Assembly (NCBI RefSeq): GCF_000282315.2
Contig: NZ_AKJN02000007.1
Location: 1,329,259 to 1,393,258 of the forward strand
DNA: 64,000 nt
Direction of reading: 5' to 3'
Source: Pseudomonas sp. GM41(2012)
GTDB lineage: Bacteria > Pseudomonadota > Gammaproteobacteria > Pseudomonadales > Pseudomonadaceae
Under the pieces are notes generated by a model. That model made no database searches and was not told where the DNA came from. It saw only the letters and a program-made list of their open reading frames with translations. Position numbers and translations under genes: made by a program. Shown one piece after another: positions 16,349 through 26,740 of this stretch (the stretch's first letter is position 1; each line of letters opens with the position of its first letter).

Positions 16349-16816
16349 ATGCTCTTCCTGATTGCCTACATCAGCAGCGTCGTGCTGATCAACTACGCCT
16401 TTTCCACCGCTCCGCACCTGGACATCATCTGGTCGGCCTGGGGTGGTTTGGTCTTCGTTTTGCGCGACATGGTGCAAACCCGTTTTGGCCATGGCGCGAT
16501 CGCGGCGATGCTGGCAGCGCTGGTGTTGTCCTACGTGACGTCCGATCCCTCCATCGCGCTGGCCAGCGCCACGGCGTTTGCGGTGTCCGAATGCATCGAT
16601 TGGCTGGTGTTCAGCATCACCAAGCGTCCCTTGCACGACCGCCTGTGGATAAGTTCAGCGCTGAGCATTCCTCTCGATACCTTCATTTTCTTCGGCATGA
16701 TCGATGCGTTCACCCCGGCCGTGATCCTCACCGCCATGGGCTCGAAGTTCGCCGGCGTGACCGCCGTGTGGCTGATCATGGCCTGGCGCTTGCGCAAGCA
16801 AGCCGTCGTCAGCTGA
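16349..16816 (+). CDS. Short VUT-family (queuosine precursor/vitamin uptake-like) membrane protein
   Basis: A 155-residue integral membrane protein with about five hydrophobic segments. The central SECIDWLVFSITKRPLHDR and the following LSIPLDTFIFFGMI resemble the conserved core of YhhQ/VUT transporters, which import preQ0 or preQ1 for queuosine synthesis. At 155 residues it is shorter than the usual 210-230, with the N-terminal part missing; no upstream in-frame extension with a start is visible. It is 39 bases after DUF1289. Substrate is an inference. Confidence 0.7.
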   Translation: MLFLIAYISSVVLINYAFSTAPHLDIIWSAWGGLVFVLRDMVQTRFGHGAIAAMLAALVLSYVTSDPSIALASATAFAVSECIDWLVFSITKRPLHDRLWISSALSIPLDTFIFFGMIDAFTPAVILTAMGSKFAGVTAVWLIMAWRLRKQAVVS

Positions 16817-16915
16817 AGCCAAACTTGCAGGTTCATGTAAAATGCCGCGCTTTCTCCCCATGGGAAGCGCGCCAGGCGTAGCGACCCTCGATGATCCGCT
16901 TCTTGAGGACCTGAG

Positions 16916-18097
16916 ATGACCCGTATCGGAACTCCATTGTCGCCAACCGCGACCCGCGTATTGCTGTGTGGCTGTGGCGAGTTGGGCAAGGAAGTGGTGA
17001 TCGAGCTGCAACGCCTGGGTGTTGAAGTGATTGCCGTGGATCGCTACGCCAATGCCCCGGCCATGCAAGTCGCGCATCGCAGCCATGTGATCAACATGCT
17101 CGACGGCGCCGCCCTGCGTGCGGTGATCGAAGCCGAAAAGCCGCATTTCATCGTGCCGGAAATCGAAGCCATTGCCACCGCGACCCTCGTGGAGCTGGAA
17201 GCCGAAGGCTTCACCGTGATCCCGACCGCTCGCGCCGCGCAGTTGACCATGAACCGTGAAGGCATCCGTCGCCTGGCCGCCGAAGAGCTGGACCTGCCGA
17301 CCTCGCCGTACCACTTCGCCGACACCTTCGAGGATTACAGCAAGGCTGTCGAAGACCTCGGCTTCCCCTGTGTGGTTAAACCGGTGATGAGCTCGTCGGG
17401 CAAAGGCCAGAGCCTGCTGCGCAGTGCCGATGACGTGAAAACCGCTTGGGATTACGCTCAAGAAGGTGGCCGTGCCGGTAAAGGCCGCGTGATCGTCGAA
17501 GGCTTTATCGACTTCGACTACGAAATCACCCTGTTGACCGTGCGTCACGTTGGCGGCACTACGTTCTGCGCGCCAGTCGGCCACCGTCAGGAGAAGGGCG
17601 ACTATCAGGAATCCTGGCAGCCACAAGCCATGAGCCCGATTGCCCTGGCCGAATCCGAGCGCGTTGCCAAAGCCGTCACTGAAGCCTTGGGTGGCCGTGG
17701 TCTGTTTGGTGTCGAGCTGTTCATCAAGGGCGATCAAGTCTGGTTCAGCGAAGTCTCTCCGCGTCCACATGACACCGGTCTGGTGACGTTGATTTCCCAG
17801 GACCTGTCGCAGTTCGCGCTGCACGCACGAGCGATTCTGGGCCTGCCGATTCCATTGATCCGTCAGTTCGGTCCATCGGCTTCGGCGGTGATTCTGGTGG
17901 AAGGGCAGTCCACTCAGACGGCTTTCGCCAATCTCGGTGCTGCGTTGAGCGAGCCGGATACGGCGCTGCGTCTGTTCGGCAAGCCTGAGGTGAATGGTCA
18001 GCGCCGGATGGGTGTGGCGTTGGCGCGGGATGAGTCGATTGACGCGGCTCGTGCTAAAGCGACCCGCGCTTCTCAGGCTGTTGTTGTAGAGCTGTAA
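16916..18097 (+). CDS. purT: Formate-dependent phosphoribosylglycinamide formyltransferase 2
   Basis: Third step of purine synthesis using formate and ATP instead of formyl-tetrahydrofolate: GAR to FGAR, the substrate of PurL in this same window. The 393-residue ATP-grasp enzyme shows LLCGCGELGKEVVIELQRLG at the N-terminus, VKPVMSSSGKGQS near 155 for ATP binding, and EVSPRPHDTGLVTL near 280 for metal and phosphate. The ATG at 16916 follows GAGGACCTGAG. It is followed by a REP element and a convergent MFS gene. Confidence 0.97.
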   Translation: MTRIGTPLSPTATRVLLCGCGELGKEVVIELQRLGVEVIAVDRYANAPAMQVAHRSHVINMLDGAALRAVIEAEKPHFIVPEIEAIATATLVELEAEGFTVIPTARAAQLTMNREGIRRLAAEELDLPTSPYHFADTFEDYSKAVEDLGFPCVVKPVMSSSGKGQSLLRSADDVKTAWDYAQEGGRAGKGRVIVEGFIDFDYEITLLTVRHVGGTTFCAPVGHRQEKGDYQESWQPQAMSPIALAESERVAKAVTEALGGRGLFGVELFIKGDQVWFSEVSPRPHDTGLVTLISQDLSQFALHARAILGLPIPLIRQFGPSASAVILVEGQSTQTAFANLGAALSEPDTALRLFGKPEVNGQRRMGVALARDESIDAARAKATRASQAVVVEL

Positions 18098-18102
18098 AAG
18101 CA

Positions 18103-18189
18103 TCGCGAGCAAGCTTTGCTCCTACAGGTTTGCGTCGATCCACGATGGTGTGAACGACGCAGAACTGTAGGAGCAAAGCTTGCTCGCGA
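18103..18189. repeat. REP-like inverted repeat, family B
   Basis: A 24-bp perfect inverted repeat: 18103-18126 (TCGCGAGCAAGCTTTGCTCC...) against 18166-18189, loop 39 bases, between convergent purT and the MFS gene. Confidence 0.9.
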
Positions 18190-18199
18190 TTGCGGTCTA

Positions 18200-19516
18200 T
18201 CAGGCAACCCGATTCAGATCGTTGTTGCGCGTTTCCTTCAGGCACAGCACCGCAATCAAGCTCAGCACCGCCGCCCCCGACACATACCCGCCGACATAAC
18301 TCAAACCACCCATCGCCACCAGCTTCTGTGCGAAGAACGGCGCCGCTGAGGCCCCGACAATGCCGCCCAGGTTGTAGGCCGCTGACGCACCGGTATAGCG
18401 AACGTGAGTTGGAAACAGCTCCGGCAGCAGCGCGCCCATCGGCGCAAACGTCACGCCCATCAGAAACAGCTCGATGCACAGGAACAGCGCCACGCCCCAG
18501 GTCGAACCTTGGGTCAACAGCGGCTCCATCAGGAAGCCGGACAGAATTGCCAGCACACCGCCGATGATCAGCACCGGTTTGCGCCCGTATCGATCACTGG
18601 CCCAGGCCGACAGCGGCGTAGCGGCGGCCATGAACAGCACGGCGAAGCACAGCAGCGCGAGGAAGGTCTCGCGGGTGTAGCCGAGCGTCGACACGCCATA
18701 GCTCAGCGAAAACACCGTCGAGATATAGAACAGCGCGTAGCACACCACCATCGATCCGGCACCCAGCAGCATCGGCGCCCAATACTGGCTGAACAGCTCG
18801 ACCAGCGGGATCTTCACCCGCTCCTGGCGAGCCATTGCGTTGGCAAACACCGGGGTTTCGTGAAGCTTGAGGCGCACATACAGGCCGACCATCACCAGCG
18901 CGGCACTGAGCAGGAACGGAATCCGCCAGCCCCACGAACGGAACTGCTCGTCGTCCAGGGTCATGGCCAGCGTAAGAAACAGCCCATTGGCCGCGAGGAA
19001 TCCGATCGAGGGGCCAAGCTGCGGGAACATGCCGAACCAGGCGCGTTTGCCCTTCGGCGCATTCTCCGTCGCCAGCAGCGCCGCACCGCCCCATTCGCCG
19101 CCGAGTCCCAGGCCCTGGCCGAAGCGCAGCACGCAAAGCAGGATCGGCGCCCAGGCCCCGATGCTGTCGTAACCCGGTAGTACGCCGATCAGCGTGGTGC
19201 ACACGCCCATCAGCAGCAGCGAGGCAACCAGCGTCGACTTGCGCCCGATGCGGTCACCAAAGTGGCCGAACAGCGCCGAGCCCAGCGGTCGAGCCAGGAA
19301 GGCGATACCGAAGGTGAGGAACGCCGAGAGCATCTGGGCTGTGCCGGAGGTCTGCGGAAAAAATACCGGACCGATCACCAGCGCAGCAGCAGTGGCATAG
19401 ACGTAGAAGTCGTAGAACTCGATGGCGGTGCCGATGAAACTCGCGGTCGCCACGCGGGTGGCGGAGTTCGTCGGTTGCGCAGGTGCGGTGTCGTTATAAG
19501 TCGTGCTGGTCGTCAT
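18200..19516 (-). CDS. MFS transporter, metabolite:H+ symporter (ProP/ShiA-like) family
   Basis: A 438-residue inner-membrane protein with about 12 transmembrane segments. Family marks are TAIEFYDFYVYATAAALVIG near the start, the loop 2-3 motif GHFGDRIGRKSTL, RFGQGLGLGGEWGGAALL, and the second-half repeat DRYGRKPVLIIGG. These place it in the MHS subfamily, which takes up organic acids or osmolytes; the substrate cannot be told. The ATG at 19516 has CAGGGAT seven bases upstream and is preferred over the ATG at 19537. Confidence 0.88.
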   Translation of the reverse strand: MTTSTTYNDTAPAQPTNSATRVATASFIGTAIEFYDFYVYATAAALVIGPVFFPQTSGTAQMLSAFLTFGIAFLARPLGSALFGHFGDRIGRKSTLVASLLLMGVCTTLIGVLPGYDSIGAWAPILLCVLRFGQGLGLGGEWGGAALLATENAPKGKRAWFGMFPQLGPSIGFLAANGLFLTLAMTLDDEQFRSWGWRIPFLLSAALVMVGLYVRLKLHETPVFANAMARQERVKIPLVELFSQYWAPMLLGAGSMVVCYALFYISTVFSLSYGVSTLGYTRETFLALLCFAVLFMAAATPLSAWASDRYGRKPVLIIGGVLAILSGFLMEPLLTQGSTWGVALFLCIELFLMGVTFAPMGALLPELFPTHVRYTGASAAYNLGGIVGASAAPFFAQKLVAMGGLSYVGGYVSGAAVLSLIAVLCLKETRNNDLNRVA

Positions 19517-19895
19517 GCGGTTATCCCTGACAGTCATGTGCCCCAGTGGAGCGAATTATTATGGTCGAACACCCAGGGATGTGGGTTTGATGCTGGGTGC
19601 GGGTAGCACGGGGGTATGGCGGGGCTTGGGTAAGCGGGGATGATTATAGGAAGGAGGCTAACGATCGAACAAGTGGCCAAGCGCTGGCGATGACAACAAG
19701 TGGATAAGGCTGGCAATGCAATTGTGGCGAGGGGATTTATCCCCGTTGGGCTGCGAAGCGGCCCCAGTACTTCAAAGTCAAACCGCTTTCGATGGGTTGA
19801 CGACTGCTTCGCAGCCGAACGGGGATAAATCCCCTCGCCACAGATAAATCCCACTCCGCAGATAAACCCCCTCAGCGCAGGGGAGGTGCCACGGT
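19517..19895. other. Intergenic stretch, no gene seen
   Basis: 378 bases between the MFS start and the CNNM/CorC gene end. Besides the family C repeat at 19733-19842 it holds no supported coding sequence or RNA. The MFS promoter should lie at its left end, but no clear -10/-35 pair was recognised. Confidence 0.6.
19733..19842. repeat. REP-like inverted repeat, family C
   Basis: Outer arms TGTGGCGAGGGGATTTATCC / GGATAAATCCCCTCGCCACA and inner GCTGCGAAGC / GCTTCGCAGC form a 110-bp nested palindrome in the gap between two leftward genes. Confidence 0.9.
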
Positions 19896-21131
<1,236 letters not shown>

Positions 21132-21143
21132 TAATGCCGCCCG

Positions 21144-21956
21144 TCAGATATGCAGGATGTATTCACGAACCAGCTTACTGCCGAAATAGGCCAGCATCAG
21201 CAGGCAGAAACCGGCGAGGGTCCAGCGAATGGCTTTGTGTCCACGCCAGCCGAGGCGATTACGGCCCCATAGCAGCACGCTGAAGACGATCCAGGCCAGG
21301 CATGCCAGCAAGGTTTTGTGCACCAGGTGCTGGGCGAAAAGGTTGTCGACGAACAGCCAGCCGGAGATCAGCGACAGCGACAGCAGGGTCCAGCCGGCCC
21401 AGAGGAAACCGAACAGCAGGCTTTCCATAGTTTGCAGCGGCGGGAAGTTCTTGATCAGGCCCGACGGGTGTTTGTGCTTGAGTTGATGGTCTTGAACCAG
21501 CAGCAGCAACGCCTGGAATACCGCGATGGTGAACATGCCGTAGGCAAGGATCGACAGCAGGATGTGGGCGAGGATGCCCGGTTCTTCGTCGATGATCTGC
21601 ACGGTGCCGGCGGGGGCGAACTGTGCGAGCAGCACGGTGGCGGCGCCGAGCGGGAACAGCAATATAAGCAGGTTTTCCACCGGGATCCGCGAGCAGGCCA
21701 GCAGGGTCAGGGCAATCACCGCGGCGGCAATCAGGCTGGCGGCGCTGAAAAAATCCAGGCCCAGGCCAATCGGTGTCAGCAGGTGGGTGAACAGACTGGC
21801 GCTATGAGCCAGCACGGCGAGCACACCGAGCGTGACCAGCAGGCGTTTGTTCGCCTTGGCACCGGTGGCCAGACGAGTGCCTTGATAGAGGGTCGCAGCG
21901 GCATATAAGCAGGCGGCGGCGAGGGTAGCTAGCAAACTGGGTGACAAGGGGAGCAT
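21144..21956 (-). CDS. CcsA-like inner membrane protein (YpjD type)
   Basis: A 270-residue protein with about eight transmembrane segments of the cytochrome c assembly/CcsA fold (EPGILAHILLSILAYGMFTI, LLLVQDHQLKHKHP, SGWLFVDNLFAQHLVHKTLLA). The tryptophan-rich haem-handling motif of true CcsA/CcmC was not seen. YpjD homologues typically sit beside ffh and a CorC-type gene, as here. The ATG at 21956 follows ACAGGATTT; the open frame upstream crosses into the ffh promoter region and is not used. Function unknown. Confidence 0.88.
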   Translation of the reverse strand: MLPLSPSLLATLAAACLYAAATLYQGTRLATGAKANKRLLVTLGVLAVLAHSASLFTHLLTPIGLGLDFFSAASLIAAAVIALTLLACSRIPVENLLILLFPLGAATVLLAQFAPAGTVQIIDEEPGILAHILLSILAYGMFTIAVFQALLLLVQDHQLKHKHPSGLIKNFPPLQTMESLLFGFLWAGWTLLSLSLISGWLFVDNLFAQHLVHKTLLACLAWIVFSVLLWGRNRLGWRGHKAIRWTLAGFCLLMLAYFGSKLVREYILHI

Positions 21957-22073
21957 AAATCCTGTTAGGCAAGCCCGAAAGGCGCTGAGTTTGGCATAGA
22001 ACCCCCACAGCACGAAAGACCATGCAACCTGACGACGAGGTGTCCGCCAGACGCAGTCTTCGCTATAATCCGC

Positions 22074-22079
22074 GACCTG
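22074..22079 (+). promoter_or_regulatory. Candidate -10 element for ffh
   Basis: A perfect TATAAT lies 88 bases upstream of the ffh ATG in the divergent region. No good -35 hexamer is seen at the usual distance. Confidence 0.45.
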
Positions 22080-22166
22080 CCCACGCCGCAGGCTCGCCGA
22101 GCACATGTTTATTCCGGTCTGGGCCGCCATTATCCCGGTCTACACAGGGCCTGAAAGGATCGCGCA

Positions 22167-23543
22167 ATGTTTGAAAACTTAACCGACCGTCTCTCGCAGA
22201 CGCTGCGCCATGTCACCGGCAAGGCCAAGCTGACCGAAGACAACATCAAAGACACCCTGCGCGAAGTGCGCATGGCGTTGCTCGAAGCTGACGTCGCCTT
22301 GCCGGTCGTCAAGGACTTCGTCAATTCGGTCAAGGAACGCGCCGTCGGCACCGAGGTGTCGCGCAGCCTGACGCCGGGCCAGGCCTTCGTGAAGATCGTC
22401 CAGGCCGAACTCGAAAGCCTGATGGGCGCGGCCAACGAAGACCTGAACCTGAGCGCCGTTCCTCCTGCCGTCGTGCTGATGGCCGGTTTGCAGGGTGCGG
22501 GTAAAACCACCACCGCCGGCAAACTCGCGCGCTTCCTTAAAGAGCGCAAGAAGAAGTCGGTCATGGTCGTGTCTGCGGACGTTTACCGTCCGGCAGCGAT
22601 CAAGCAGCTGGAAATGCTCGCGGGTGAAGTCGGCGTTACCTTCTTCCCGTCCGATCTGAGCCAGAAGCCGGTCGACATCGCGCAAGCAGCCATTAAAGAA
22701 GCAAAACTGAAATTCATCGACGTGGTCATCGTCGATACCGCCGGTCGCCTGCACATCGATGAAGAGATGATGGGCGAGATCAAGGCGCTGCATGCCGCGA
22801 TCAACCCGGTTGAAACGCTGTTCGTGGTCGACGCCATGACCGGCCAGGACGCCGCCAACACGGCCAAGGCCTTCGGCGATGCTCTGCCGCTGACCGGTGT
22901 GATCCTGACCAAGGTCGACGGCGACGCCCGTGGCGGTGCTGCACTGTCGGTGCGCGCCATCACCGGCAAGCCGATCAAGTTCATCGGTATGGGCGAGAAG
23001 AGCGACGCGCTCGAGCCGTTCCATCCTGAGCGTATTGCTTCGCGCATCCTCGGTATGGGCGACGTGCTCAGTCTGATCGAGCAGGCCGAACAGACCCTCG
23101 ACAAGGACAAGGCCGACAAACTGGCCAAGAAACTGAAGAAGGGTAAGGGCTTCGACCTCGAAGACTTCCGCGATCAGCTGCAACAGATGAAAAACATGGG
23201 CGGCCTCGGCGGCCTCATGGACAAACTGCCGAACATCGGCGGTATGAACCTGGCGCAGATGGGCAATGCCCAAGGCGCGGCAGAGAAACAATTCAAGCAG
23301 ATGGAAGCCATCATCAATTCCATGACCCCGGCCGAGCGCCGCGACCCTGAGATGATCAGCGGTTCGCGCAAACGCCGGATCGCCATGGGGTCCGGCACTC
23401 AGGTGCAGGACATCGGTCGCTTGATCAAGCAGCACAAGCAGATGCAGAAGATGATGAAGAAGTTCTCCGCAAAAGGCGGAATGGCCAAAATGATGCGCGG
23501 CATGGGCGGTATGTTGCCCGGCGGCGGCGCGCCTAGAATGTAA
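22167..23543 (+). CDS. ffh: Signal recognition particle GTPase, SRP54 homologue
   Basis: Binds signal sequences of nascent inner-membrane proteins with 4.5S RNA and delivers ribosomes to FtsY. The 458-residue product has the N domain, the GTPase G domain (P-loop LQGAGKTTTAGKLA near 105; VIVDTAGRLHIDEEM near 188; TKVDGDARGG near 248) and a methionine-rich M domain (MKNMGGLGGLMDKLPNIGG, MQKMMKKFSAKGGMAKMMRG). The start follows TGAAAGGATCGCGCA. Confidence 0.98.
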   Translation: MFENLTDRLSQTLRHVTGKAKLTEDNIKDTLREVRMALLEADVALPVVKDFVNSVKERAVGTEVSRSLTPGQAFVKIVQAELESLMGAANEDLNLSAVPPAVVLMAGLQGAGKTTTAGKLARFLKERKKKSVMVVSADVYRPAAIKQLEMLAGEVGVTFFPSDLSQKPVDIAQAAIKEAKLKFIDVVIVDTAGRLHIDEEMMGEIKALHAAINPVETLFVVDAMTGQDAANTAKAFGDALPLTGVILTKVDGDARGGAALSVRAITGKPIKFIGMGEKSDALEPFHPERIASRILGMGDVLSLIEQAEQTLDKDKADKLAKKLKKGKGFDLEDFRDQLQQMKNMGGLGGLMDKLPNIGGMNLAQMGNAQGAAEKQFKQMEAIINSMTPAERRDPEMISGSRKRRIAMGSGTQVQDIGRLIKQHKQMQKMMKKFSAKGGMAKMMRGMGGMLPGGGAPRM

Positions 23544-23792
23544 TTAATTTACGCAGGGGCTTGCCCTTGCACCTCCCACACGGAAGTGGGATCTCCAGCA
23601 AACCCGCACTTGGCGGGAGCTGACTGGCCGTTTTCAACGACGGCTCTATAGCAAATCTTGATGGCGGCCGATAGGCAGCCGGAAAAAGACATTTGCAAAA
23701 GTCCGGATATTCCTTAGAATATGCGGCCTTTCGGGCACCTATGCCCGCTGTGCCTTTAGATTTGCAGCACCGACTACAGGAACGATGTTCAC
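23544..23792 (+). other. ffh-rpsP intergenic region
   Basis: 249 bases. Two small hairpins without a T run follow ffh (CCCAC...GTGGG near 23575-23590 and CCCGC...GCGGG near 23604-23618). The rpsP promoter lies in the right half. No gene seen. Confidence 0.6.
23693..23720 (+). promoter_or_regulatory. Sigma-70 promoter for the rpsP operon
   Basis: TTGCAA (23693-23698), a 16-base spacer and TAGAAT (23715-23720) lie about 72 bases upstream of the rpsP ATG. Confidence 0.65.
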
Positions 23793-24044
23793 ATGCTAAC
23801 AATCCGTCTTGCCCTTGGCGGCTCCAAAAAGCGCCCGTTTTACCACTTGACCGTAACCGACAGCCGCAACCCGCGCGACGGTTCGCACAAGGAACAGGTT
23901 GGTTTCTTCAACCCTGTTGCTCGTGGTCAAGAAGTCCGTCTGTCCGTGAACCAAGAGCGCGTAGCCTACTGGCTGAGCGTTGGTGCACAACCTTCTGAGC
24001 GTGTTGCTCAGTTGTTGAAGGACGCGGCTAAGGCTGCGGCCTGA
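23793..24044 (+). CDS. rpsP: 30S ribosomal protein S16
   Basis: An 83-residue small-subunit ribosomal protein, first gene of the conserved rpsP-rimM-trmD-rplS operon. It starts MLTIRLALGGSKKRPFYHLT, with NPRDGSHKEQVGFFNPVA in the core. The ATG at 23793 is that of the family. Gap to rimM is 5 bases. Confidence 0.98.
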   Translation: MLTIRLALGGSKKRPFYHLTVTDSRNPRDGSHKEQVGFFNPVARGQEVRLSVNQERVAYWLSVGAQPSERVAQLLKDAAKAAA

Positions 24045-24049
24045 GCAAT

Positions 24050-24586
24050 ATGAACGCGACGCCAGCTGTTGCTGATGATTTGATCGTTATCGGCAAAATT
24101 TATTCGGTTCATGGCGTTCGCGGCGAAGTGAAGGTTTATTCCTTTACTGATCCGACTGAAAACCTGTTGCAGTACAAAACCTGGACGCTCAAGCGCGAAG
24201 GTAGTGTGAAACAGGTCGAGCTGGTCAGCGGACGCGGGAACGACAAGTTCCTGGTCGCAAAGCTCAAGGGTCTTGATGATCGGGAAGAAGCACGTCTTCT
24301 GGCTGGTTATGAGATCTGCGTGCCGCGCAACCTGTTCCCTGAATTGACCGACGGCGAGTACTACTGGTACGAGCTGGAAGGTCTGAAGGTCATTGATCAA
24401 CTCGGGCAATTGCTCGGGAAAATCGATCATCTTCTGGAAACCGGCGCCAATGATGTAATGGTGGTCAAGCCTTGCGCTGGCAGCCTGGATGATCGCGAAC
24501 GCCTGTTGCCCTATACGGAGCAATGCGTGTTGGCCGTCGACCTTGCCGCAGGCGAGATGAAGGTGGAATGGGATGCGGACTTCTAA
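24050..24586 (+). CDS. rimM: 16S rRNA processing / ribosome maturation factor RimM
   Basis: Assists maturation of the 30S head and binds S19. The 178-residue product has an N-terminal RimM domain (VIGKIYSVHGVRGEVKVYSF) and a C-terminal PRC-barrel (YYWYELEGLKVIDQLGQLLG; ETGANDVMVVKP; YTEQCVLAVDLAAGEMKVEW). It lies second in the operon and ends two bases before trmD. Confidence 0.97.
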   Translation: MNATPAVADDLIVIGKIYSVHGVRGEVKVYSFTDPTENLLQYKTWTLKREGSVKQVELVSGRGNDKFLVAKLKGLDDREEARLLAGYEICVPRNLFPELTDGEYYWYELEGLKVIDQLGQLLGKIDHLLETGANDVMVVKPCAGSLDDRERLLPYTEQCVLAVDLAAGEMKVEWDADF

Positions 24587-24588
24587 AC

Positions 24589-25341
24589 GTGGCTAACCTG
24601 CGCGTAGAAGTGATCAGTTTGTTTCCCGAGATGTTCTCCGCCATCAGCGAGTACGGCATCACCAGTCGTGCGGTGAAACAGGGGCTCTTGCAGCTCACCT
24701 GTTGGAATCCGCGAGACTACACGACGGATCGACATCACACTGTGGACGATCGCCCATTTGGCGGTGGTCCGGGCATGGTGATGAAGATCAAGCCCCTGGA
24801 AGATGCGTTGGTTCAGGCCAAGGCAGCAGCCGGGGAGGCGGCGAAGGTAATTTACCTGTCCCCCCAAGGCCGTCAACTGACTCAGTCGGCGGTACGCGAG
24901 TTGGCGAATCTGGATGCATTGATCCTGATTGCCGGCCGCTATGAAGGCATTGACGAGCGTTTTATTGATGCTCATGTCGATGAAGAGTGGTCGATTGGCG
25001 ACTATGTACTGTCTGGCGGCGAGCTGCCGGCGATGGTCCTGATCGATGCGGTTACACGACTGCTGCCTGGAGCTTTAGGGCATGCGGACTCCGCCGAGGA
25101 AGATTCCTTTACGGATGGTTTGCTGGATTGCCCGCACTACACCCGACCGGAGGTGTATGCGGATCAGCGTGTTCCCGACGTATTGCTAAGTGGCAATCAC
25201 GCGCATATCCGGCGTTGGCGTTTACAGCAGTCCCTTGGTAGGACCTTTGAACGACGCGCCGATCTTCTGGAAAGCCGCTCGCTTTCTGGAGAAGAGAAGA
25301 AGCTGCTCGAGGAATACATCCGCGAGCGGGACGATAGTTAA
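24589..25341 (+). CDS. trmD: tRNA (guanine-N1)-methyltransferase, m1G37
   Basis: Methylates G37 of tRNAs next to the anticodon, preventing frameshifts. The GTG at 24589 gives the family N-terminus (M-ANLRVEVISLFPEMFSAIS), 250 residues. SPOUT-knot motifs LSPQGRQLTQ, IAGRYEGIDERF and IGDYVLSGGELPAMV are present. The open frame reaches back into rimM, but the upstream start would overlap rimM by 64 bases. The SD probably lies inside the rimM end (AGGTGGAATGGG). Confidence 0.96.
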   Translation: MANLRVEVISLFPEMFSAISEYGITSRAVKQGLLQLTCWNPRDYTTDRHHTVDDRPFGGGPGMVMKIKPLEDALVQAKAAAGEAAKVIYLSPQGRQLTQSAVRELANLDALILIAGRYEGIDERFIDAHVDEEWSIGDYVLSGGELPAMVLIDAVTRLLPGALGHADSAEEDSFTDGLLDCPHYTRPEVYADQRVPDVLLSGNHAHIRRWRLQQSLGRTFERRADLLESRSLSGEEKKLLEEYIRERDDS

Positions 25342-25386
25342 CAACGTATCGATGGTAGATCCGACGATTTACCTTAGGAGCACAGC

Positions 25387-25737
25387 ATGACTAACAAAAT
25401 CATCCTTGCACTCGAAGCAGAGCAGATGACCAAAGAGATCCCTACCTTTGCCCCGGGCGACACCATTGTCGTTCAGGTGAAAGTGAAGGAAGGCGACCGT
25501 TCGCGTCTGCAAGCGTTCGAAGGTGTTGTTATCGCCAAGCGTAACCGCGGCGTAAACAGTGCTTTCACCGTTCGTAAAATCTCCAACGGTGTTGGCGTAG
25601 AGCGTACTTTCCAGACCTACAGCCCGCAAATCGACAGCATGGCCGTTAAACGTCGCGGTGACGTACGTAAAGCCAAGCTGTACTACCTGCGTGACCTGTC
25701 CGGTAAAGCAGCTCGCATCAAGGAAAAACTGGCTTAA
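25387..25737 (+). CDS. rplS: 50S ribosomal protein L19
   Basis: A 116-residue large-subunit protein at the 30S-50S interface and last gene of the operon. Typical segments are [34 protein letters not shown] and [11 protein letters not shown]. The SD TTAGGAGCACAGC precedes the ATG. A strong terminator follows. Confidence 0.98.
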
Positions 25738-25754
25738 GTCCAGCTTCCGATGCA

Positions 25755-25785
25755 GAAAAAAGCAGCCTACGGGCTGCTTTTTTGT
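25755..25785 (+). terminator. Rho-independent terminator of the rpsP operon
   Basis: AAAAAGCAGCC / GGGCTGCTTTTTT hairpin with a tight loop and T run, 17 bases after rplS. Confidence 0.92.
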
Positions 25786-25836
25786 TGCCTGCGATTTATC
25801 TTCCCTCACCGTACTGTCGGTCTTGCCTGAGCCTTT

Positions 25837-26733
25837 ATGCCCGCCATCGATCATCCACTGATAGACCAATTCCTCGACGCCCTGTGGCTGGAGAAAGGTC
25901 TTTCCGATAACACCCGCGATGCCTATCGCAGCGACCTGGCCCTGTTCAACGGCTGGCTGCAGGAGAAGGGACTGGAATTGATCAACGCCGGCCGCGAATT
26001 GATCCTCGATCACTTGGCCTGGCGCCTGGAGCAGAACTACAAACCCCGTTCCACTGCGAGATTTCTCTCGGGTGTGCGCGGCTTTTACCGCTATTTGCTG
26101 CGGGAAAAGTTGATCGCGGTCGACCCGACGTTACGCGTCGATATGCCTCAACTCGGTAGGCCGTTGCCCAAATCTCTGTCGGAAGCAGACGTAGAAGCGC
26201 TGTTGAAGGCTCCGGACTTGAGCGAAGCCATCGGCCAACGCGACCGCGCCATGCTCGAAGTGCTTTATGCCTGCGGCTTGCGCGTGACGGAACTGATCAG
26301 CCTGACGCTGGAACAGGTCAATCTGCGCCAAGGCGTGCTACGAGTGATGGGCAAGGGCAGCAAGGAGCGGCTGGTGCCGATGGGCGAGGAGGCGATTGTC
26401 TGGGTCGAGCGTTACCTGCGCGATGGCCGCCAGGAGCTGCTTGGCGGGCGTCCCAGCGATGTCATGTTCCCCAGCCAGCGCGGCGAGCAGATGACTCGGC
26501 AGACCTTCTGGCATCGCATCAAGCACCAGGCCAAGGTTGCCGGGATCGGCAAGTCGCTGTCGCCGCATACCCTGCGTCATGCCTTTGCCACGCACTTGCT
26601 CAACCACGGCGCCGACCTGCGGGTGGTGCAAATGCTGCTCGGCCACAGCGATCTGTCGACTACGCAGATCTACACCCACGTCGCCCGCGCCCGCTTGCAG
26701 GACCTGCACGCCAAACACCACCCCAGAGGCTGA
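25837..26733 (+). CDS. xerD: Site-specific tyrosine recombinase XerD
   Basis: With XerC it resolves chromosome dimers at dif under FtsK control. The 298-residue product has a SAM-like N-terminal DNA-binding domain (about 1-100) and the catalytic domain with Arg149 (ACGLRVTELI), Lys173 (GKGSKERLVP), His244 and Arg247 (SPHTLRHAFATHLL), His270 (LLGHSDLSTT) and nucleophile Tyr279 (QIYTHVA). A complete catalytic set and core neighbours (rplS, dsbC) exclude a phage integrase. Confidence 0.96.
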   Translation: MPAIDHPLIDQFLDALWLEKGLSDNTRDAYRSDLALFNGWLQEKGLELINAGRELILDHLAWRLEQNYKPRSTARFLSGVRGFYRYLLREKLIAVDPTLRVDMPQLGRPLPKSLSEADVEALLKAPDLSEAIGQRDRAMLEVLYACGLRVTELISLTLEQVNLRQGVLRVMGKGSKERLVPMGEEAIVWVERYLRDGRQELLGGRPSDVMFPSQRGEQMTRQTFWHRIKHQAKVAGIGKSLSPHTLRHAFATHLLNHGADLRVVQMLLGHSDLSTTQIYTHVARARLQDLHAKHHPRG

Positions 26734-26740
26734 ACAAAAT

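Noticed and set aside
16655..18112. 485-codon antisense frame over purT
   Set aside because: Shadow of purT with no family resemblance.
22179..23435. Long antisense frame over ffh
   Set aside because: Compositional shadow of ffh; histidine- and glutamine-rich low-information translation, no domain.
25837..26733. Tyrosine recombinase considered as an integrase of a mobile element
   Set aside because: Length, motif spacing and core neighbours identify XerD; no attachment-site duplication was seen.
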